This document shows positions 36,244 to 45,807 of a stretch of DNA of 51,885 nucleotides, in pieces. Position 1 is the first letter of the stretch; each line of letters starts with the position of its first letter. Where the stretch lies: NCBI GenBank assembly GCA_946480245.1, contig CAMLIZ010000006.1, forward strand, positions 1 through 51,885, read 5' to 3'. Position numbers and translations under genes: made by a program. The DNA is from an uncultured Pseudomonadota bacterium (lineage in GTDB: Bacteria > Pseudomonadota > Gammaproteobacteria > Burkholderiales > Burkholderiaceae). The notes beneath the pieces were generated by a model that saw only the letters and a program-made list of their open reading frames with translations, had not been told where the DNA came from and searched no databases.

Positions 36244-37319
36244 TGCCGCCCGAGCAGCGCCTGATACGCCGCCAAGTACGCATCGCCGCAGCGCTGCCAG
36301 GTGAAGCGCGCTGCACGCTCGCGCGCACGTTGCGCATAGTCCGGATCCACGGACCTCAAGGCTTTCTCGACCGCGGCCCGCATTGCCGTTCCGTCAAAGC
36401 TGTCGAAGTAGAACGCCACCTCGCCTCCCACCTCCGGCAGCGACGTCAGCCTCGACAGGAACACCGGCTTGCCGAAATGCATGGCCTCCAGCGGGGGCAG
36501 GCCGAAGCCTTCGGTGAGTGATGGAAAGAGGAAGGCCTCGCAGTGCGCGTAGGCCCAGGCCTTCTGCGTTTCGCTGAGGTCCTGGTGGATCACCACGTTG
36601 TCCAGCGCGCGTTGTGTCACCTGACGCCGCACTTCGTCGGTGTACGGGCTGGGGGCGCCGGCAAGAACCAATCGCTTCTCGGGCCACGCCCGGGCCAGGT
36701 CGAGCAGCGCCGCGATGTTCTTGCTCGGCGCCATGCGGCTGATGTGCAGCAGGAACGGCACGCCATCTTCCAAGCCCGGCAGCGGCTCCTGCGGCACTTG
36801 CGTGAGATCGGTGCTGCCGTTGTGGATCACCTGCACCGTTGCGCGCAGCGGCGACAGCTCGCGCGCGATGTCGTCGGCCACGTGCTGCGTGATCGCGACC
36901 ACCGCGTCCACCTGCTGCAGGCGGCGGCGATGGATGCGCCGGTAGCGCTCCACCTTGGGCCCTTGCTTGTTGTGCAGGAAGTTCAGGTCGTGCACTGTCT
37001 CCAGCCGGAGGCGCGTGCCGAGCGGCGGCCTCAGGCGGTTGTGCTGGTGGAACGTGTGCCACAGCGCAAAGCGCATGGGCTGCAGGTGCAGCCAGCGCTG
37101 CGTCGTGTACGTGGCGAGGTAGCTCACCTCGTCACCGAACACACCGTGGAACTCGCGTGGCAGATGAAAGTGCAACTGCCAGCCCAACTCGGCATGCAGG
37201 CGCGACGCATGTGAGGCCAGCGCGAGGCCGAGCTGGCGGGAGAACTCGCCGAGCCCGTCGTGCCAGTGGCGCACGCGCCCCAGCCCGAGGCCGATGTGCG
37301 TCGGCTCGCGAGGGTTCAT
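36231..37319 (-). CDS. Glycosyltransferase family 4
   Basis: 362 residues with the GT-B fold: an N-terminal domain opening with THIGLGLGRVRHWHDGLGEF, then the C-terminal nucleotide-sugar site FLLHISRMAPSKNIAALLDL and EAFLFPSLTEGFGLPPLEAM (about residues 270–289), where the two glutamates of the E-x7-E motif sit. A retaining transferase for surface glycan, donor unknown. The ATG at 37319 overlaps the stop of the heptosyltransferase gene by 4 nt. A longer open frame upstream is a shadow of that gene. Confidence 0.9.
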   Translation of the reverse strand: MNPREPTHIGLGLGRVRHWHDGLGEFSRQLGLALASHASRLHAELGWQLHFHLPREFHGVFGDEVSYLATYTTQRWLHLQPMRFALWHTFHQHNRLRPPLGTRLRLETVHDLNFLHNKQGPKVERYRRIHRRRLQQVDAVVAITQHVADDIARELSPLRATVQVIHNGSTDLTQVPQEPLPGLEDGVPFLLHISRMAPSKNIAALLDLARAWPEKRLVLAGAPSPYTDEVRRQVTQRALDNVVIHQDLSETQKAWAYAHCEAFLFPSLTEGFGLPPLEAMHFGKPVFLSRLTSLPEVGGEVAFYFDSFDGTAMRAAVEKALRSVDPDYAQRARERAARFTWQRCGDAYLAAYQALLGRQCAA

Positions 37320-38302
37320 GCGCCGGCGTACAGGTCCAGCAGCCGACGCGCCTCGGCCATCGCTTCGTCGACCGTGGGCCATACGGTCTCGCCATCGGGC
37401 GGCTGCGCGTGCTGTAGCACGTGCACGCGCGGCCCGTAGGGCGCCCATTGATTCGCGATCGTCGGGCCGAGGATGCTCAGCACCGGTCGATCGAGGGCGC
37501 CAGCCATGTGGCCGGGGCCGGTGTCGTTGGCCACGACCAGCGCCGCGCGGTCGAGTAGCGCGGCATACACCGCCAGATCGGAGCCATCGAGCGTGAGCGC
37601 GTCCGGATAGAGCGTGCGCGCCTGTTCGTGTTCGCCGGGGCCGGGGTAGATCACCAGCCGACGGCCGAACGTGGCGGCAGCGCGTTGCACGAACTCTGGA
37701 AAGCCGGGCCACTTCTTCGGCAGCTTGCGCGACGTGGCCAGGCCCGCCGCAAACGGGCACAACAGGATGAAGCCGGGCGGCACCTGGTGCTGCGCGAGCA
37801 GCGCGTCGGCCTGCGCCGCCTTCTGCGGGTTCAGGCGCAGCCCGATGGAGGCGGGCGGATCGGCCTGCACCCGCAGGAACTGGCACGCGAGATCCCAGTA
37901 CGCGCGCAGCGCCTGCCCGCCGTACTGCGGTGGCATCGCCCGCGACAACAGGAAGCTGCGTGCCTCCTGCGCATAGCCCACTGCCTTCAGGCCAGCCAGG
38001 CGCATCTCGAGCGCGCTGGAGAACGACTGCGGCAGCACGAATGCGTTTTCGCGCCGGCCGAAGCCCGGGTCGACGGCGCTGCATTCGCGGCCCAGCGACT
38101 TGAGCTGGGCCACGCGCTCGCCTAGCTTCTTGGGCTGCACGTGCACCGGCCAGGGGTAGCCGGCAAGCAGTGCCGGCGCCCAGCCGAAGCGTGCGACGAT
38201 GTGCAGCGAGTAACCGTGCGACGCGATCAGTTCCAGCGCGGGCAGGCCGAGCACCACGTCGCCCACCCAGTTGCGCACGCGCACGATCAGCGGCTTGGTC
38301 AT
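37316..38302 (-). CDS. waaF: Heptosyltransferase (GT9), WaaF-like
   Basis: 328 residues of family GT9. The N-terminal VRVRNWVGDVVLGLPALEL is the WaaF signature and the C-terminal VVANDTGPGHMAGALDRPVL is the ADP-heptose-binding segment. Expected to add the second L-glycero-D-manno-heptose to the LPS inner core; the gene for the first (waaC) lies about 2.8 kb away on the other strand. The gene symbol is by similarity. ATGA overlaps join it to rfaE2 upstream and to the GT4 gene downstream. Confidence 0.82.
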   Translation of the reverse strand: MTKPLIVRVRNWVGDVVLGLPALELIASHGYSLHIVARFGWAPALLAGYPWPVHVQPKKLGERVAQLKSLGRECSAVDPGFGRRENAFVLPQSFSSALEMRLAGLKAVGYAQEARSFLLSRAMPPQYGGQALRAYWDLACQFLRVQADPPASIGLRLNPQKAAQADALLAQHQVPPGFILLCPFAAGLATSRKLPKKWPGFPEFVQRAAATFGRRLVIYPGPGEHEQARTLYPDALTLDGSDLAVYAALLDRAALVVANDTGPGHMAGALDRPVLSILGPTIANQWAPYGPRVHVLQHAQPPDGETVWPTVDEAMAEARRLLDLYAGA

Positions 38303-38790
38303 CGTTGTTCCTGTGCGCGGATGCGCTGCACCAGTTGAGTGGTGGAGTAGCCGTCGACGAAGGGCAGCGCGAGCGAATGCCCGCCCCAGCTGCGCACGAG
38401 CGCGGTCTCGGCCAGTGTCTCGATGTCGTAGTCGCCGCCCTTGACGTAGATGTCGGGCTTGAGCTGGCTGATCAGTGCAAGCGGCGTGAGTTCGTCGAAC
38501 AGCACCACGGCGTCCACGCACTCCAGGCCGCCGAGCACCAGCGCACGATCGCCTTCACGGTTCAGCGGCCGGTCCGGGCCCTTGCCCAGCCCACGCGCCG
38601 ACACGTCGGCGTTCAGCCCCACCACCAGGCAGGCGCCGAGCGCGCGCGCGGCGCACAGGTAGCTGACGTGGCCGCGATGCAGGATGTCGAACACGCCGTT
38701 GGTGAAGACCATCGGTCGCGGCAGCGTTGCCTGCGCCTGTGCGGGCGTGATCAGCTTGCGCAGCGGATCGAAGACCGAAGGCGCGCTCAT
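38299..38790 (-). CDS. rfaE2: D-glycero-beta-D-manno-heptose 1-phosphate adenylyltransferase
   Basis: 163 residues matching the C-terminal domain of bifunctional HldE: VFTNGVFDILHRGHVSYL with the nucleotidyltransferase HxGH (HRGH, near residue 36), and KGGDYDIETLAETALV. Converts heptose 1-phosphate plus ATP to ADP-heptose. The split into separate kinase and adenylyltransferase genes is typical of betaproteobacteria. Overlaps rfaE1 by 4 nt. Confidence 0.94.
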   Translation of the reverse strand: MSAPSVFDPLRKLITPAQAQATLPRPMVFTNGVFDILHRGHVSYLCAARALGACLVVGLNADVSARGLGKGPDRPLNREGDRALVLGGLECVDAVVLFDELTPLALISQLKPDIYVKGGDYDIETLAETALVRSWGGHSLALPFVDGYSTTQLVQRIRAQEQR

Positions 38791-39734
38791 GGCTGCTGCG
38801 TGGCATGGGAGAACAGCTCGTCGTAGCTGACGGTGGCGGTGCCGAACTTGCCCACCACGATGCTGCCGGCGCGGTTCGCCAGCGTGGTGGCGCGCCGCAG
38901 ATCCACGCCGCAGGCCACCAGTGCGGCCATCGTGGCAATCACCGTGTCGCCAGCGCCCGTGACGTCGAACACCTCGCGCGCCAGCGCCTTCACGTGGAAG
39001 GGCTCGCCGCCGTCGAACAAGGTCATGCCCTCTTCGGAGCGAGTGAGCAGCAGCGCCTGCAGCCCCAGTTGCTCGCGCAGCGCGTGAGCCTTGCTTTGCA
39101 GCTCCGCCTCACTGCTCCACGCGCCCACCACCTGTGCCAGTTCGGCACGGTTGGGCGTGATCACGTTGGCGCCCGCATAGCGGCTGTAGTCGCTGCCCTT
39201 GGGGTCGACGAGCACCGGGATGCTTGCTTCACGTGCGCGCTCGATCATGCGCGGGATGTGCGTGAGGCCGCCCTTGCCGTAGTCGGAGAACAGCACCGCG
39301 TCATGCTGCTGCAGTACCTGCTCGAAGTCGGCCAGCAGCTGTTGCAGCACCTCGTGGTCGGGCTGGTTCTCGAAATCGATGCGGATCAGCTGCTGCGATC
39401 GGCCGATCACGCGCAGCTTCACGATCGTGTAGAAGTTGGGGTCGCTGCCGAGCTGCGTGGCGATCTGCTCGCGCTCCAGCAAGGCGCGCAGGCGCGTGCC
39501 GGGCTCGTCGGTGCCGACCACCGTCATGAAGGTGCACTGCGCGCCTAGCGATTTCACGTTCAGCGCCACGTTGGCCGCGCCGCCGAGGCGCTCTTCCTCG
39601 CGCGTGACGCGCACCACGGGCACGGGTGCCTCCGGCGAGATGCGCTCGACCGCGCCATACCAGTAGCGATCGAGCATCGCATCGCCCACCACCAGCACGC
39701 GCTTGGCGGCGATCTGCTCTCGCGTCGGGTTCAC
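38787..39734 (-). CDS. rfaE1: D-glycero-beta-D-manno-heptose-7-phosphate kinase
   Basis: 315 residues of the PfkB/ribokinase family, equal to the N-terminal half of Hld[21 protein letters not shown], the [16 protein letters not shown] segment and the anion-hole motif [15 protein letters not shown] near residue 258–272. Phosphorylates heptose 7-phosphate at O-1. Starts at a GTG (39734) that overlaps the gmhA stop codon (GTGA); longer in-frame readings upstream are shadows. Confidence 0.94.
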   Translation of the reverse strand: MNPTREQIAAKRVLVVGDAMLDRYWYGAVERISPEAPVPVVRVTREEERLGGAANVALNVKSLGAQCTFMTVVGTDEPGTRLRALLEREQIATQLGSDPNFYTIVKLRVIGRSQQLIRIDFENQPDHEVLQQLLADFEQVLQQHDAVLFSDYGKGGLTHIPRMIERAREASIPVLVDPKGSDYSRYAGANVITPNRAELAQVVGAWSSEAELQSKAHALREQLGLQALLLTRSEEGMTLFDGGEPFHVKALAREVFDVTGAGDTVIATMAALVACGVDLRRATTLANRAGSIVVGKFGTATVSYDELFSHATQQP

Positions 39735-40306
39735 TGCCCGATGCCCAGTTGCTGCTCGATCAGCTCGCACCAAAGGTGGCCGATGAACAGATGCGCTTCC
39801 TGGATGCGCGCAGTGACCGTGCTCGGCACCACCACGGCGTGGTCGCACAGGCCGGCGAGCGCGCCGCCGTCGCGGCCGAGCAGGCCGATCGTTGTGATGC
39901 CCATTTGCCGCGCGGCCTCGGCGGCCTGGATGACGTTGGCGGAGTTGCCCGAGGTGGAGATACCGATCAGGCAATCTCCGGCGCGTCCGAGCCCGCGCAC
40001 CTGGCGCTCGAATACCGCGTCGAACGCATAGTCGTTGGCGATGCTGGTGAGCGCGGAGGTGTCGGTGGTGAGCGCCAGGCCGCCCAGCGGCGCCCGATCC
40101 TTGCGAAAACGGCCAGTGAGCTCGGCCGCAATGTGCTGGCTGTCCGCGGCCGACCCACCATTGCCGCACAGCATCACCTTGCCGCCGGTGCGCAGCGCCG
40201 CAGCCAGCACGGCCGCGGTCTGTTCCACATGCGACCTCAGACCGGCCAGCGCATTGAAGGTGCTCAGGTGCTCGGCGAGGGCGCGGTCGTAGGCGTTGTC
40301 TGGCAT
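39731..40306 (-). CDS. gmhA: Sedoheptulose-7-phosphate isomerase (SIS domain)
   Basis: 191 residues. The SIS fold is shown by [20 protein letters not shown] (near residue 43–62), [18 protein letters not shown], and a C-terminal [17 protein letters not shown], which carries the zinc-site His and Glu. It makes D-glycero-D-manno-heptose 7-phosphate, the first step toward ADP-heptose. ATG 40306 was chosen: it gives the normal GmhA length, and the longer readings start inside the promoter. First gene of the eight-gene run. Confidence 0.92.
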   Translation of the reverse strand: MPDNAYDRALAEHLSTFNALAGLRSHVEQTAAVLAAALRTGGKVMLCGNGGSAADSQHIAAELTGRFRKDRAPLGGLALTTDTSALTSIANDYAFDAVFERQVRGLGRAGDCLIGISTSGNSANVIQAAEAARQMGITTIGLLGRDGGALAGLCDHAVVVPSTVTARIQEAHLFIGHLWCELIEQQLGIGQ

Positions 40307-40354
40307 GGCAGGTACGGCGTTCGCCACGGCGCAGGGGGACGTGGCTTCACTGGC

Positions 40355-40373
40355 GATAATCGGCGGCATTGTG
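40355..40373. promoter_or_regulatory. Overlapping divergent promoters, gmhA (minus) and DUF4254 gene (plus)
   Basis: GATAAT at 40355–40360 (plus) is the likely -10 of the DUF4254 gene, and CACAAT (40373 to 40368, minus) that of gmhA. The boxes face each other only seven bases apart, so the transcripts run through each other's promoter and the two are likely to compete for RNA polymerase. Confidence 0.45.
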
Positions 40374-40428
40374 CCACCCGGTGCCTGGCTGCCTTGCGGC
40401 CGATCCATCCCCTTCAGCCCCTCGATCC

Positions 40429-41094
40429 ATGACCGACCTGCTGCCCGCTGCTAGCACCGTGATCGCACTGCACGACCAATGGCTGTCCGCGCCTGGCTGG
40501 CCGCGATACGCGCCTACGGTGGCGCAAGGCGAGCACTCCGCCTGGCACTGGATCCAGGCCAACCACCTCTTCAACAGCCGCCTGTGGGCCGAGGAAGACC
40601 TGGCACGCCGCACCCAGGTGAGCGACGCGGAGATCGCAGCCAACAAGCGCGCGATCGATGGCTTCAACCAGGCCCGCAACGATGCCACCGAGCGCGTCGA
40701 CGAGCTGCTGCTCACCGCGCTGGGGCTGGTGGATGCTGCCTCTGCGCGCACCGACGCGCCGATTGCCCGCGTGCCGGCAGGCGCGCGCCTGAACAGCGAA
40801 ACGGCCGGCAGCATGATCGATCGCCTGTCGATCCTTGCGCTCAAGGTGCATGCGATGGGCCAGCAGACGAAGCGCAGCGACGTCGACCCAGCGCACATCG
40901 CAGCCAGCCGCGGAAAGCTCGAGCGCCTGCAGCAGCAGCGCGCGGACCTGGGCGCCTGCCTCGACGCGCTGCTCGCCGATGCGCAGGCCGGGCGCGCCTA
41001 CTTCAAGGTCTACCGCCAATTCAAGATGTACAACGATCCGCGCTTCAATCCGGCGCTGGTGGCCGAAGCGCGCCAGTCGCAGCAGCGCGGCTAG
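40429..41094 (+). CDS. DUF4254 protein
   Basis: 221 residues, helical and soluble, with the DUF4254 features: [12 protein letters not shown] near the start, [42 protein letters not shown] and the C-terminal [19 protein letters not shown]. The function is unknown. It is placed one to two bases before waaC and divergent from the heptose operon, a setting the family often shows, so a role in LPS core synthesis is likely but inferred from neighbours. The ATG at 40429 is the family start. Confidence 0.85.
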   Translation: MTDLLPAASTVIALHDQWLSAPGWPRYAPTVAQGEHSAWHWIQANHLFNSRLWAEEDLARRTQVSDAEIAANKRAIDGFNQARNDATERVDELLLTALGLVDAASARTDAPIARVPAGARLNSETAGSMIDRLSILALKVHAMGQQTKRSDVDPAHIAASRGKLERLQQQRADLGACLDALLADAQAGRAYFKVYRQFKMYNDPRFNPALVAEARQSQQRG

Positions 41095-41096
41095 AC

Positions 41097-42068
41097 GTGC
41101 GGGTTCTCATCGTCAAGACCTCGTCGATGGGCGACGTGGTGCATGCGCTGCCCGCGCTGTCGGACATGCGTGCCCACCTGCCGCAGCTGCAGGTGGATTG
41201 GCTGGTCGAAGCGCCATTTGCCGCGATCCCGGCGCTGCATCCGGCCGTGTGCCGGGTGTTTCCGCTGGCCTGGCGCAAGTGGCGCAAGCGCCTGTTCGAT
41301 GCGGCCACGTGGCGCGCCATGAGCACGTTTCGGCAGGAGCTGCGGCGCGAGCGCTACGACCTCGTGCTGGACATGCAGGGCCTGGTGAAGAGTGCGCTGT
41401 GGGCGCGTCGCGCACGCGGCCCTGTCGCGGGTTTCGACAGGGCAAGCGCGCGTGAGCCGCTGGCGGCGCTGTTGTACCAGCGCACAGCCCGCGTGCCGCG
41501 CCATGACGAGATTCAGGCGGTAGAGCGCTGCCGGCATCTGGCAGCCGCGCATCTGGGCTACACCATGCCCGCCACGCCCCCGGTCTTCGGTATCCAGCCT
41601 CCTGAAGGTGCGTGGCACCCGGGGGTGCGCTATGCGGTGCTGATCCCCGGAGCGAGCCGCGTCGAGAAGCTGTGGCCCGAACCACACTGGGTCGCGGTGG
41701 GCCGGCGCTTCGCCGATGCCGGCGTTGCCGCCGTCGTGCTGTGGGGCAGCGAGGCCGAGCGGCTGCGCGCCGAACGGATCGCAGAGGGCTGCCAAGGCAT
41801 CGTGCCACCGTTCCTCAGCGTGCACGACAGTGCGGCGGTGTTGGGTCGCGCGGAGCACATCGTGGGACTGGACACCGGCTTCACGCACCTGGGCGCCGCG
41901 TTCGGGCGGCCAACGGTGGGCATCTACTGCGACTACGAGCCCGGCCTCGCGGGCATCACCGGCTCCGGGCCGGTGGCCAGCATCGGCGGCAGGGGCGTGA
42001 TTCCCAGCCTGGCCTCAGTGCAGGCGCTGCTGGACGCTCAGAGTTCTTCGAGCCGCACCGGCGGGTAG
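41097..42068 (+). CDS. waaC: Lipopolysaccharide heptosyltransferase I
   Basis: 323 residues of GT9. The N-terminal VLIVKTSSMGDVVHALPAL is the WaaC signature, and AEHIVGLDTGFTHLGAAFGRPTVGIY the donor-site motif near residue 258–283. It adds the first heptose to Kdo of the inner core. The start is GTG at 41097, two bases after the DUF4254 stop. The 3' end overlaps the convergent lapB by 31 bp. Confidence 0.93.
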   Translation: MRVLIVKTSSMGDVVHALPALSDMRAHLPQLQVDWLVEAPFAAIPALHPAVCRVFPLAWRKWRKRLFDAATWRAMSTFRQELRRERYDLVLDMQGLVKSALWARRARGPVAGFDRASAREPLAALLYQRTARVPRHDEIQAVERCRHLAAAHLGYTMPATPPVFGIQPPEGAWHPGVRYAVLIPGASRVEKLWPEPHWVAVGRRFADAGVAAVVLWGSEAERLRAERIAEGCQGIVPPFLSVHDSAAVLGRAEHIVGLDTGFTHLGAAFGRPTVGIYCDYEPGLAGITGSGPVASIGGRGVIPSLASVQALLDAQSSSSRTGG

Positions 42069-43198
42069 CTGTCCCAGCTGAGGCAGCCGGGACACTGCCA
42101 GAAGTAGTGCTGCGCCTCGAACCCGCAGGCCGCGCAGCGGTAGCGCTGAAGCGGCTTCGCCGCCTTGGCGATGGCCTGCTTCACGCCGTCGAGCGCGGGG
42201 GTGCTGGGCACGAGCGCCGGCATCTGCAAGGCGTCGAGGGCAGCCGACAGCGTGGGCTGGCGCGTCATCTGCTGCTGCAGCCGCTGCTGCACATGCTCCG
42301 GCAGAGGGTCGAGCACCGCGGTGGCGCGCAGCAGGTCGAGGTGCGGTTGCCGCTCGTGCATCTCGGTCAGCGCCGCCAGCGCGGGTTCGATCAGGCCCGC
42401 TGCCTGGGCGCTGCGCGCGTAGTCGATGGCCACCAGCAGGAAGGCCGGCGGGTTGCGCCGCCGCAGCTCGTTCCATACCTCCACCGCCTCTGCATGCTGG
42501 CCCGCGCGGGCGAGACGCTGACCCTGCAGCACCAGCGGCCGCGGTGCGTGCGGCGCCACGTCGCGCCCGCGGCGCAGTGCGTCCTCGGCCTCGGCGGCAT
42601 GGCCTCGTTCGTCGGCCTCCTGCGCCACTTCGCACCAGTGGTGTGCGATGCGCGTGGCAAAGGATCCCGTGCCGCTCTTCTCCAGCTTGGCGGCCGTGTC
42701 GGCGGCTGCCTTCCAGTCGCGCGAGCGCTCATACAAACCGAGCAGCGCCAGGCGCGATTCGGTGTCGAACGGCGTGCCTTCAAGCGCGAGGTAGGCGGCC
42801 TCTGCGCGGTCGAACAGCCCGGCCTTCATGAAATCCTGCGCCAACGCATGCTGCGCGCGCTGGCGCTCGTCAGCCCCGAGATCGGCGCGGTTGAGCAGGT
42901 GCTCGTGCACGCGCACTGCGCGTTCGAACTCGCCGCGACGGCGAAACAGGTTGCCGAGCGCGAAATGAAGGTCCGAGCTCTGCGGGTCCTGCTGCACCGC
43001 TTCGATGAACGCGTCGATCGCCTTGTCCTGCTGCTCGTTGAGCAGGAGATTCAGGCCCTTGAAATACGGCTTGGGAGAATCGCGCTGCTCGCGCCGCCAT
43101 TGCCGCACGTCGAAGCGCGAGGCCAGCCAGCCGAGTGCGAACGCGACCGGCAGGCCGATCAGCAGCCATTGCAGCAGCGCGGGGATCTCAAAGTCCAT
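42038..43198 (-). CDS. lapB: Lipopolysaccharide assembly protein LapB
   Basis: 386 residues. One N-terminal transmembrane helix (residues 7–24), then a stack of about nine TPR-like helical repeats (e.g. AIDAFIEAVQQDPQSSDLHF), and a C-terminal rubredoxin-type zinc site (CAACGFE and CPGCLSW). LapB (YciM) controls LpxC stability with FtsH and coordinates LPS synthesis with export. The ATG at 43198 overlaps lapA by 11 nt. Confidence 0.95.
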   Translation of the reverse strand: MDFEIPALLQWLLIGLPVAFALGWLASRFDVRQWRREQRDSPKPYFKGLNLLLNEQQDKAIDAFIEAVQQDPQSSDLHFALGNLFRRRGEFERAVRVHEHLLNRADLGADERQRAQHALAQDFMKAGLFDRAEAAYLALEGTPFDTESRLALLGLYERSRDWKAAADTAAKLEKSGTGSFATRIAHHWCEVAQEADERGHAAEAEDALRRGRDVAPHAPRPLVLQGQRLARAGQHAEAVEVWNELRRRNPPAFLLVAIDYARSAQAAGLIEPALAALTEMHERQPHLDLLRATAVLDPLPEHVQQRLQQQMTRQPTLSAALDALQMPALVPSTPALDGVKQAIAKAAKPLQRYRCAACGFEAQHYFWQCPGCLSWDSYPPVRLEEL

Positions 43199-43496
43199 CG
43201 CGTGGGGGATGTTCGGGCACGAAGTCGGACGGCGGCATGGCCGGCGCCGGAGGCGCTGCAGCAGGCGCCGGCGCATGGCGGCGCGCGGTGCGCCAGTGGC
43301 GCCACCAGCTCGGCACCATGGCGAGCACGCCGAAAGCGCTGCCGGCGGCAAAGGCCACCAGCACCACGATCACCATCGGCGCATGCCATTCGTAGCCGAA
43401 GAACCAGTGCACGGCGGCCTCTTGCTGGTTGTTCAGCGCAAACGCGAAGAGGGTGAAGAAGATGAAGGCCCGGGCGAGCCAGACGAAGATTCGCAT
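43188..43496 (-). CDS. lapA: Lipopolysaccharide assembly protein LapA (DUF1049)
   Basis: 102 residues with two transmembrane helices (about 8–22 and 42–62) and a proline/alanine-rich cytoplasmic tail. The DUF1049 segments FAFALNNQQEAAVHWFFG and MVIVVLVAFAAGSAFGVL are clear. A small partner of LapB; position between ihfB and lapB is conserved in proteobacteria. Confidence 0.92.
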   Translation of the reverse strand: MRIFVWLARAFIFFTLFAFALNNQQEAAVHWFFGYEWHAPMVIVVLVAFAAGSAFGVLAMVPSWWRHWRTARRHAPAPAAAPPAPAMPPSDFVPEHPPRDGL

Positions 43497-43553
43497 CGCG
43501 CGGGGATTCTAGCCAGCGGTCGATGCGCAACGCGCTGCGCGGGCGGAAAGAAG

Positions 43554-43579
43554 AAGGCCGCGGGCGATGCCGCGGCCTT
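43554..43579 (-). terminator. Terminator after ihfB
   Basis: A perfect 10-bp stem (AAGGCCGCGG 43554–43563 with CCGCGGCCTT 43570–43579), 6-nt loop, and on the minus strand a T-rich tail (CTTCTTTCC). It separates rpsA–ihfB from lapA–lapB. Confidence 0.75.
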
Positions 43580-43604
43580 GGCTGGCGATGCGCAGAGCGA
43601 GCGC

Positions 43605-43931
43605 TCAGCGCGATGGCTTGGCGTCGGCAGGCGCCGGGTTCTTCACTGGCACGTTGGCGTCGACGCCTTCACGCAGCGCCTTGCCAGGCTTGAAGTGCGG
43701 CACCAGCTTCTCGGGGATCACCACCTGCTCGCCGCTGCGCGGGTTGCGGCCCATGCGCGGCGGGCGGCGATTGATCGAGAAGCTGCCGAAGCCCCGGATC
43801 TCGATGCGGTGGCCGCGCGCCAGGGCGTCGGACATCGCATCGAGGATGGTCTTGACCGCGAACTCGGTGTCGCGATGGGTGAGCTGACTGAAACGTTCGG
43901 CCAGCTCGGCCACGAGATCGGAACGGGTCAT
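43605..43931 (-). CDS. ihfB: Integration host factor subunit beta
   Basis: 108 residues of the HU/IHF family: [20 protein letters not shown] at the start, then [20 protein letters not shown] and PRSG (DNA-intercalating Pro in the RNPRSG beta-arm). A proline/lysine tail is added at the C-terminus. Pairs with IHF-alpha to bend DNA. 21 bp after rpsA on the same strand. Confidence 0.97.
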   Translation of the reverse strand: MTRSDLVAELAERFSQLTHRDTEFAVKTILDAMSDALARGHRIEIRGFGSFSINRRPPRMGRNPRSGEQVVIPEKLVPHFKPGKALREGVDANVPVKNPAPADAKPSR

Positions 43932-43952
43932 ACGGTCCGGGGTTGGCTCGCC

Positions 43953-45668
43953 TTACTTCTCGTCGCGGTTGTCCAGCTTGGCGCGCAGCAGCGCGCCCAG
44001 GCTGGTGGTGCCGGCGGTCTCGCGCTCGTTGCTCTGCGACAGGCGCTGCATGGCTTCCTGCTGGTCGACAGAGTCCTTGGCTTTGATCGACAACTGGATC
44101 GAACGCGACTTGCGATCGATGTTGATGATCATGGCCGACACTTCTTCGCCTTCCTTCAGCACGTTGCGCGCATCTTCCACGCGGTCGCGGCTGATTTCCG
44201 AAGCACGCAGGTAGCCGGTGACCTCGTCGGTCAGCTGGATCTCGGCGCCACGCGGGTCCACGGTCTTGACCTTGCCGCTCACCAGCGCACCACGGTCGTT
44301 CAGCGTGGTGAAGGTGGCAAACGGGTCACCGTCGAGCTGCTTGATGCCCAGGCTGATGCGCTCGCGCTCCACGTCGATCGCCAGCACCACGGCCTCGACT
44401 TCCTGGCCCTTCTTGAAGTTGCGCACGGCGGCTTCGCCCGGCTCGTTCCAACTCAGGTCGGACAGGTGCACCAGGCCGTCGATGCCTTGCGCCAGGCCCA
44501 CGAACACGCCGAAGTCGGTGATCGACTTGACCGGGCCCTTGACCTTGTCGCCGCGCTTGACGTTGGAAGCGAACTCCTCCCACGGATTCGGCTTGCACTG
44601 CTTCATGCCGAGGCTGATGCGGCGCTTGTCCTCGTCGATCTCGAGGACCATGACTTCCACCTCGTCGCCCAGCGAGACGACCTTGGAGGGAGCCACGTTC
44701 TTGTTGGTCCAGTCCATCTCCGACACGTGCACCAGGCCTTCGATGCCGGGCTCGATCTCGACGAACGCACCGTAGTCGGCGATGTTGGTGACCTTGCCGA
44801 ACAGGCGCGTGCCGGTGGGGTAGCGGCGCGACACGCCGTGCCACGGATCGTCGCCCAGTTGCTTGATGCCCAACGAGACGCGGTTCTTCTCGGCGTCGAA
44901 CTTCAGGACCTTGGCGGTCAGTTCCTGGCCGACCTGCACCACCTCGCTCGGATGGCGCACGCGACGCCAGGCCATGTCGGTGATGTGCAGCAGGCCGTCG
45001 ATGCCGCCCAGGTCCACGAACGCACCGTATTCGGTGATGTTCTTGACCACGCCCTGAACGATGGAGCCTTCCTTCAGGGTTTCCATCAGCTTGGCGCGCT
45101 CTTCGCCCATGGAGGCTTCCACCACAGCGCGGCGGCTCAGCACCACGTTGTTGCGCTTGCGGTCGAGCTTGATGACCTTGAATTCCATGGTCTTGCCCTC
45201 GAACGGCGTCATGTCCTTGACAGGACGCGTGTCGAGCAGCGAGCCGGGCAGGAAGGCGCGGATGCCGTTGACCAGGACGGTCAGGCCGCCCTTGACCTTG
45301 CCGGAGACGGTGCCGGTGACGAATTCGCCCGACTCGAGGGCGTTTTCCAGCGACAGCCACGAGGCCAGGCGCTTGGCCTTGTCGCGCGACAGGATGGTGT
45401 CGCCGTAGCCGTTCTCGATGGCGTCGATGGCCACCGAGACGAAATCGCCGACCTGCACTTCGACTTCGCCCTGGTCGTTCTTGAACTCGTCGATGGGCAC
45501 GTACGCCTCGGACTTGAGGCCGGCGTTCACCACCACGAAGTTGTGCTCGATGCGGACCACCTCTGCGGAGATGACCTCGCCGGCGCGCATGTCGCTCTTT
45601 TGCAGCGACTCTTCGAACAGGGCGGCAAAGCTTTCGCCGCCCATGGTGGCAGTTTGGGTTTGGGGCAT
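43953..45668 (-). CDS. rpsA: 30S ribosomal protein S1
   Basis: 571 residues containing six S1 RNA-binding domains; the best are the [40 protein letters not shown] and [20 protein letters not shown] repeats. It unfolds mRNA on the ribosome. The ATG at 45668 is the family start ([20 protein letters not shown]); an AGGA site lies ahead. About 140 bp without a gene separate it from the aroA-cmk fusion, enough for its own promoter and leader, which I could not identify. Confidence 0.97.
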   Translation of the reverse strand: MPQTQTATMGGESFAALFEESLQKSDMRAGEVISAEVVRIEHNFVVVNAGLKSEAYVPIDEFKNDQGEVEVQVGDFVSVAIDAIENGYGDTILSRDKAKRLASWLSLENALESGEFVTGTVSGKVKGGLTVLVNGIRAFLPGSLLDTRPVKDMTPFEGKTMEFKVIKLDRKRNNVVLSRRAVVEASMGEERAKLMETLKEGSIVQGVVKNITEYGAFVDLGGIDGLLHITDMAWRRVRHPSEVVQVGQELTAKVLKFDAEKNRVSLGIKQLGDDPWHGVSRRYPTGTRLFGKVTNIADYGAFVEIEPGIEGLVHVSEMDWTNKNVAPSKVVSLGDEVEVMVLEIDEDKRRISLGMKQCKPNPWEEFASNVKRGDKVKGPVKSITDFGVFVGLAQGIDGLVHLSDLSWNEPGEAAVRNFKKGQEVEAVVLAIDVERERISLGIKQLDGDPFATFTTLNDRGALVSGKVKTVDPRGAEIQLTDEVTGYLRASEISRDRVEDARNVLKEGEEVSAMIINIDRKSRSIQLSIKAKDSVDQQEAMQRLSQSNERETAGTTSLGALLRAKLDNRDEK

Positions 45669-45807
45669 GGTGTTTCCTGGGGCCGGGCCTCGATGCCCGG
45701 CGGTGTGCAGCCCGAGGCTGCGGGTTGAGTTGAACCAATCCACCGCTTCGGCGCGCCTTGCAGCGCAGGAGGGAAAGCGGCGGGCCAGGGCCCTTCGCGC
45801 CTTTCGG

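Noticed and set aside
36231..38084. A longer GT4 reading with about 255 extra N-terminal residues
   Set aside because: The extension is an out-of-frame shadow of the heptosyltransferase gene; the ATG at 37319 overlaps that gene's stop by 4 nt and begins the family sequence.
43005..45728. A 907-codon open frame antisense to rpsA, ihfB and lapA
   Set aside because: It crosses three known genes and an intergenic terminator, and has no recognisable motif.
45669..45807. A specific regulatory element upstream of rpsA
   Set aside because: The 139-bp gap is GC-rich with several possible short hairpins but no clear promoter or a recognisable S1 leader, so nothing is claimed.
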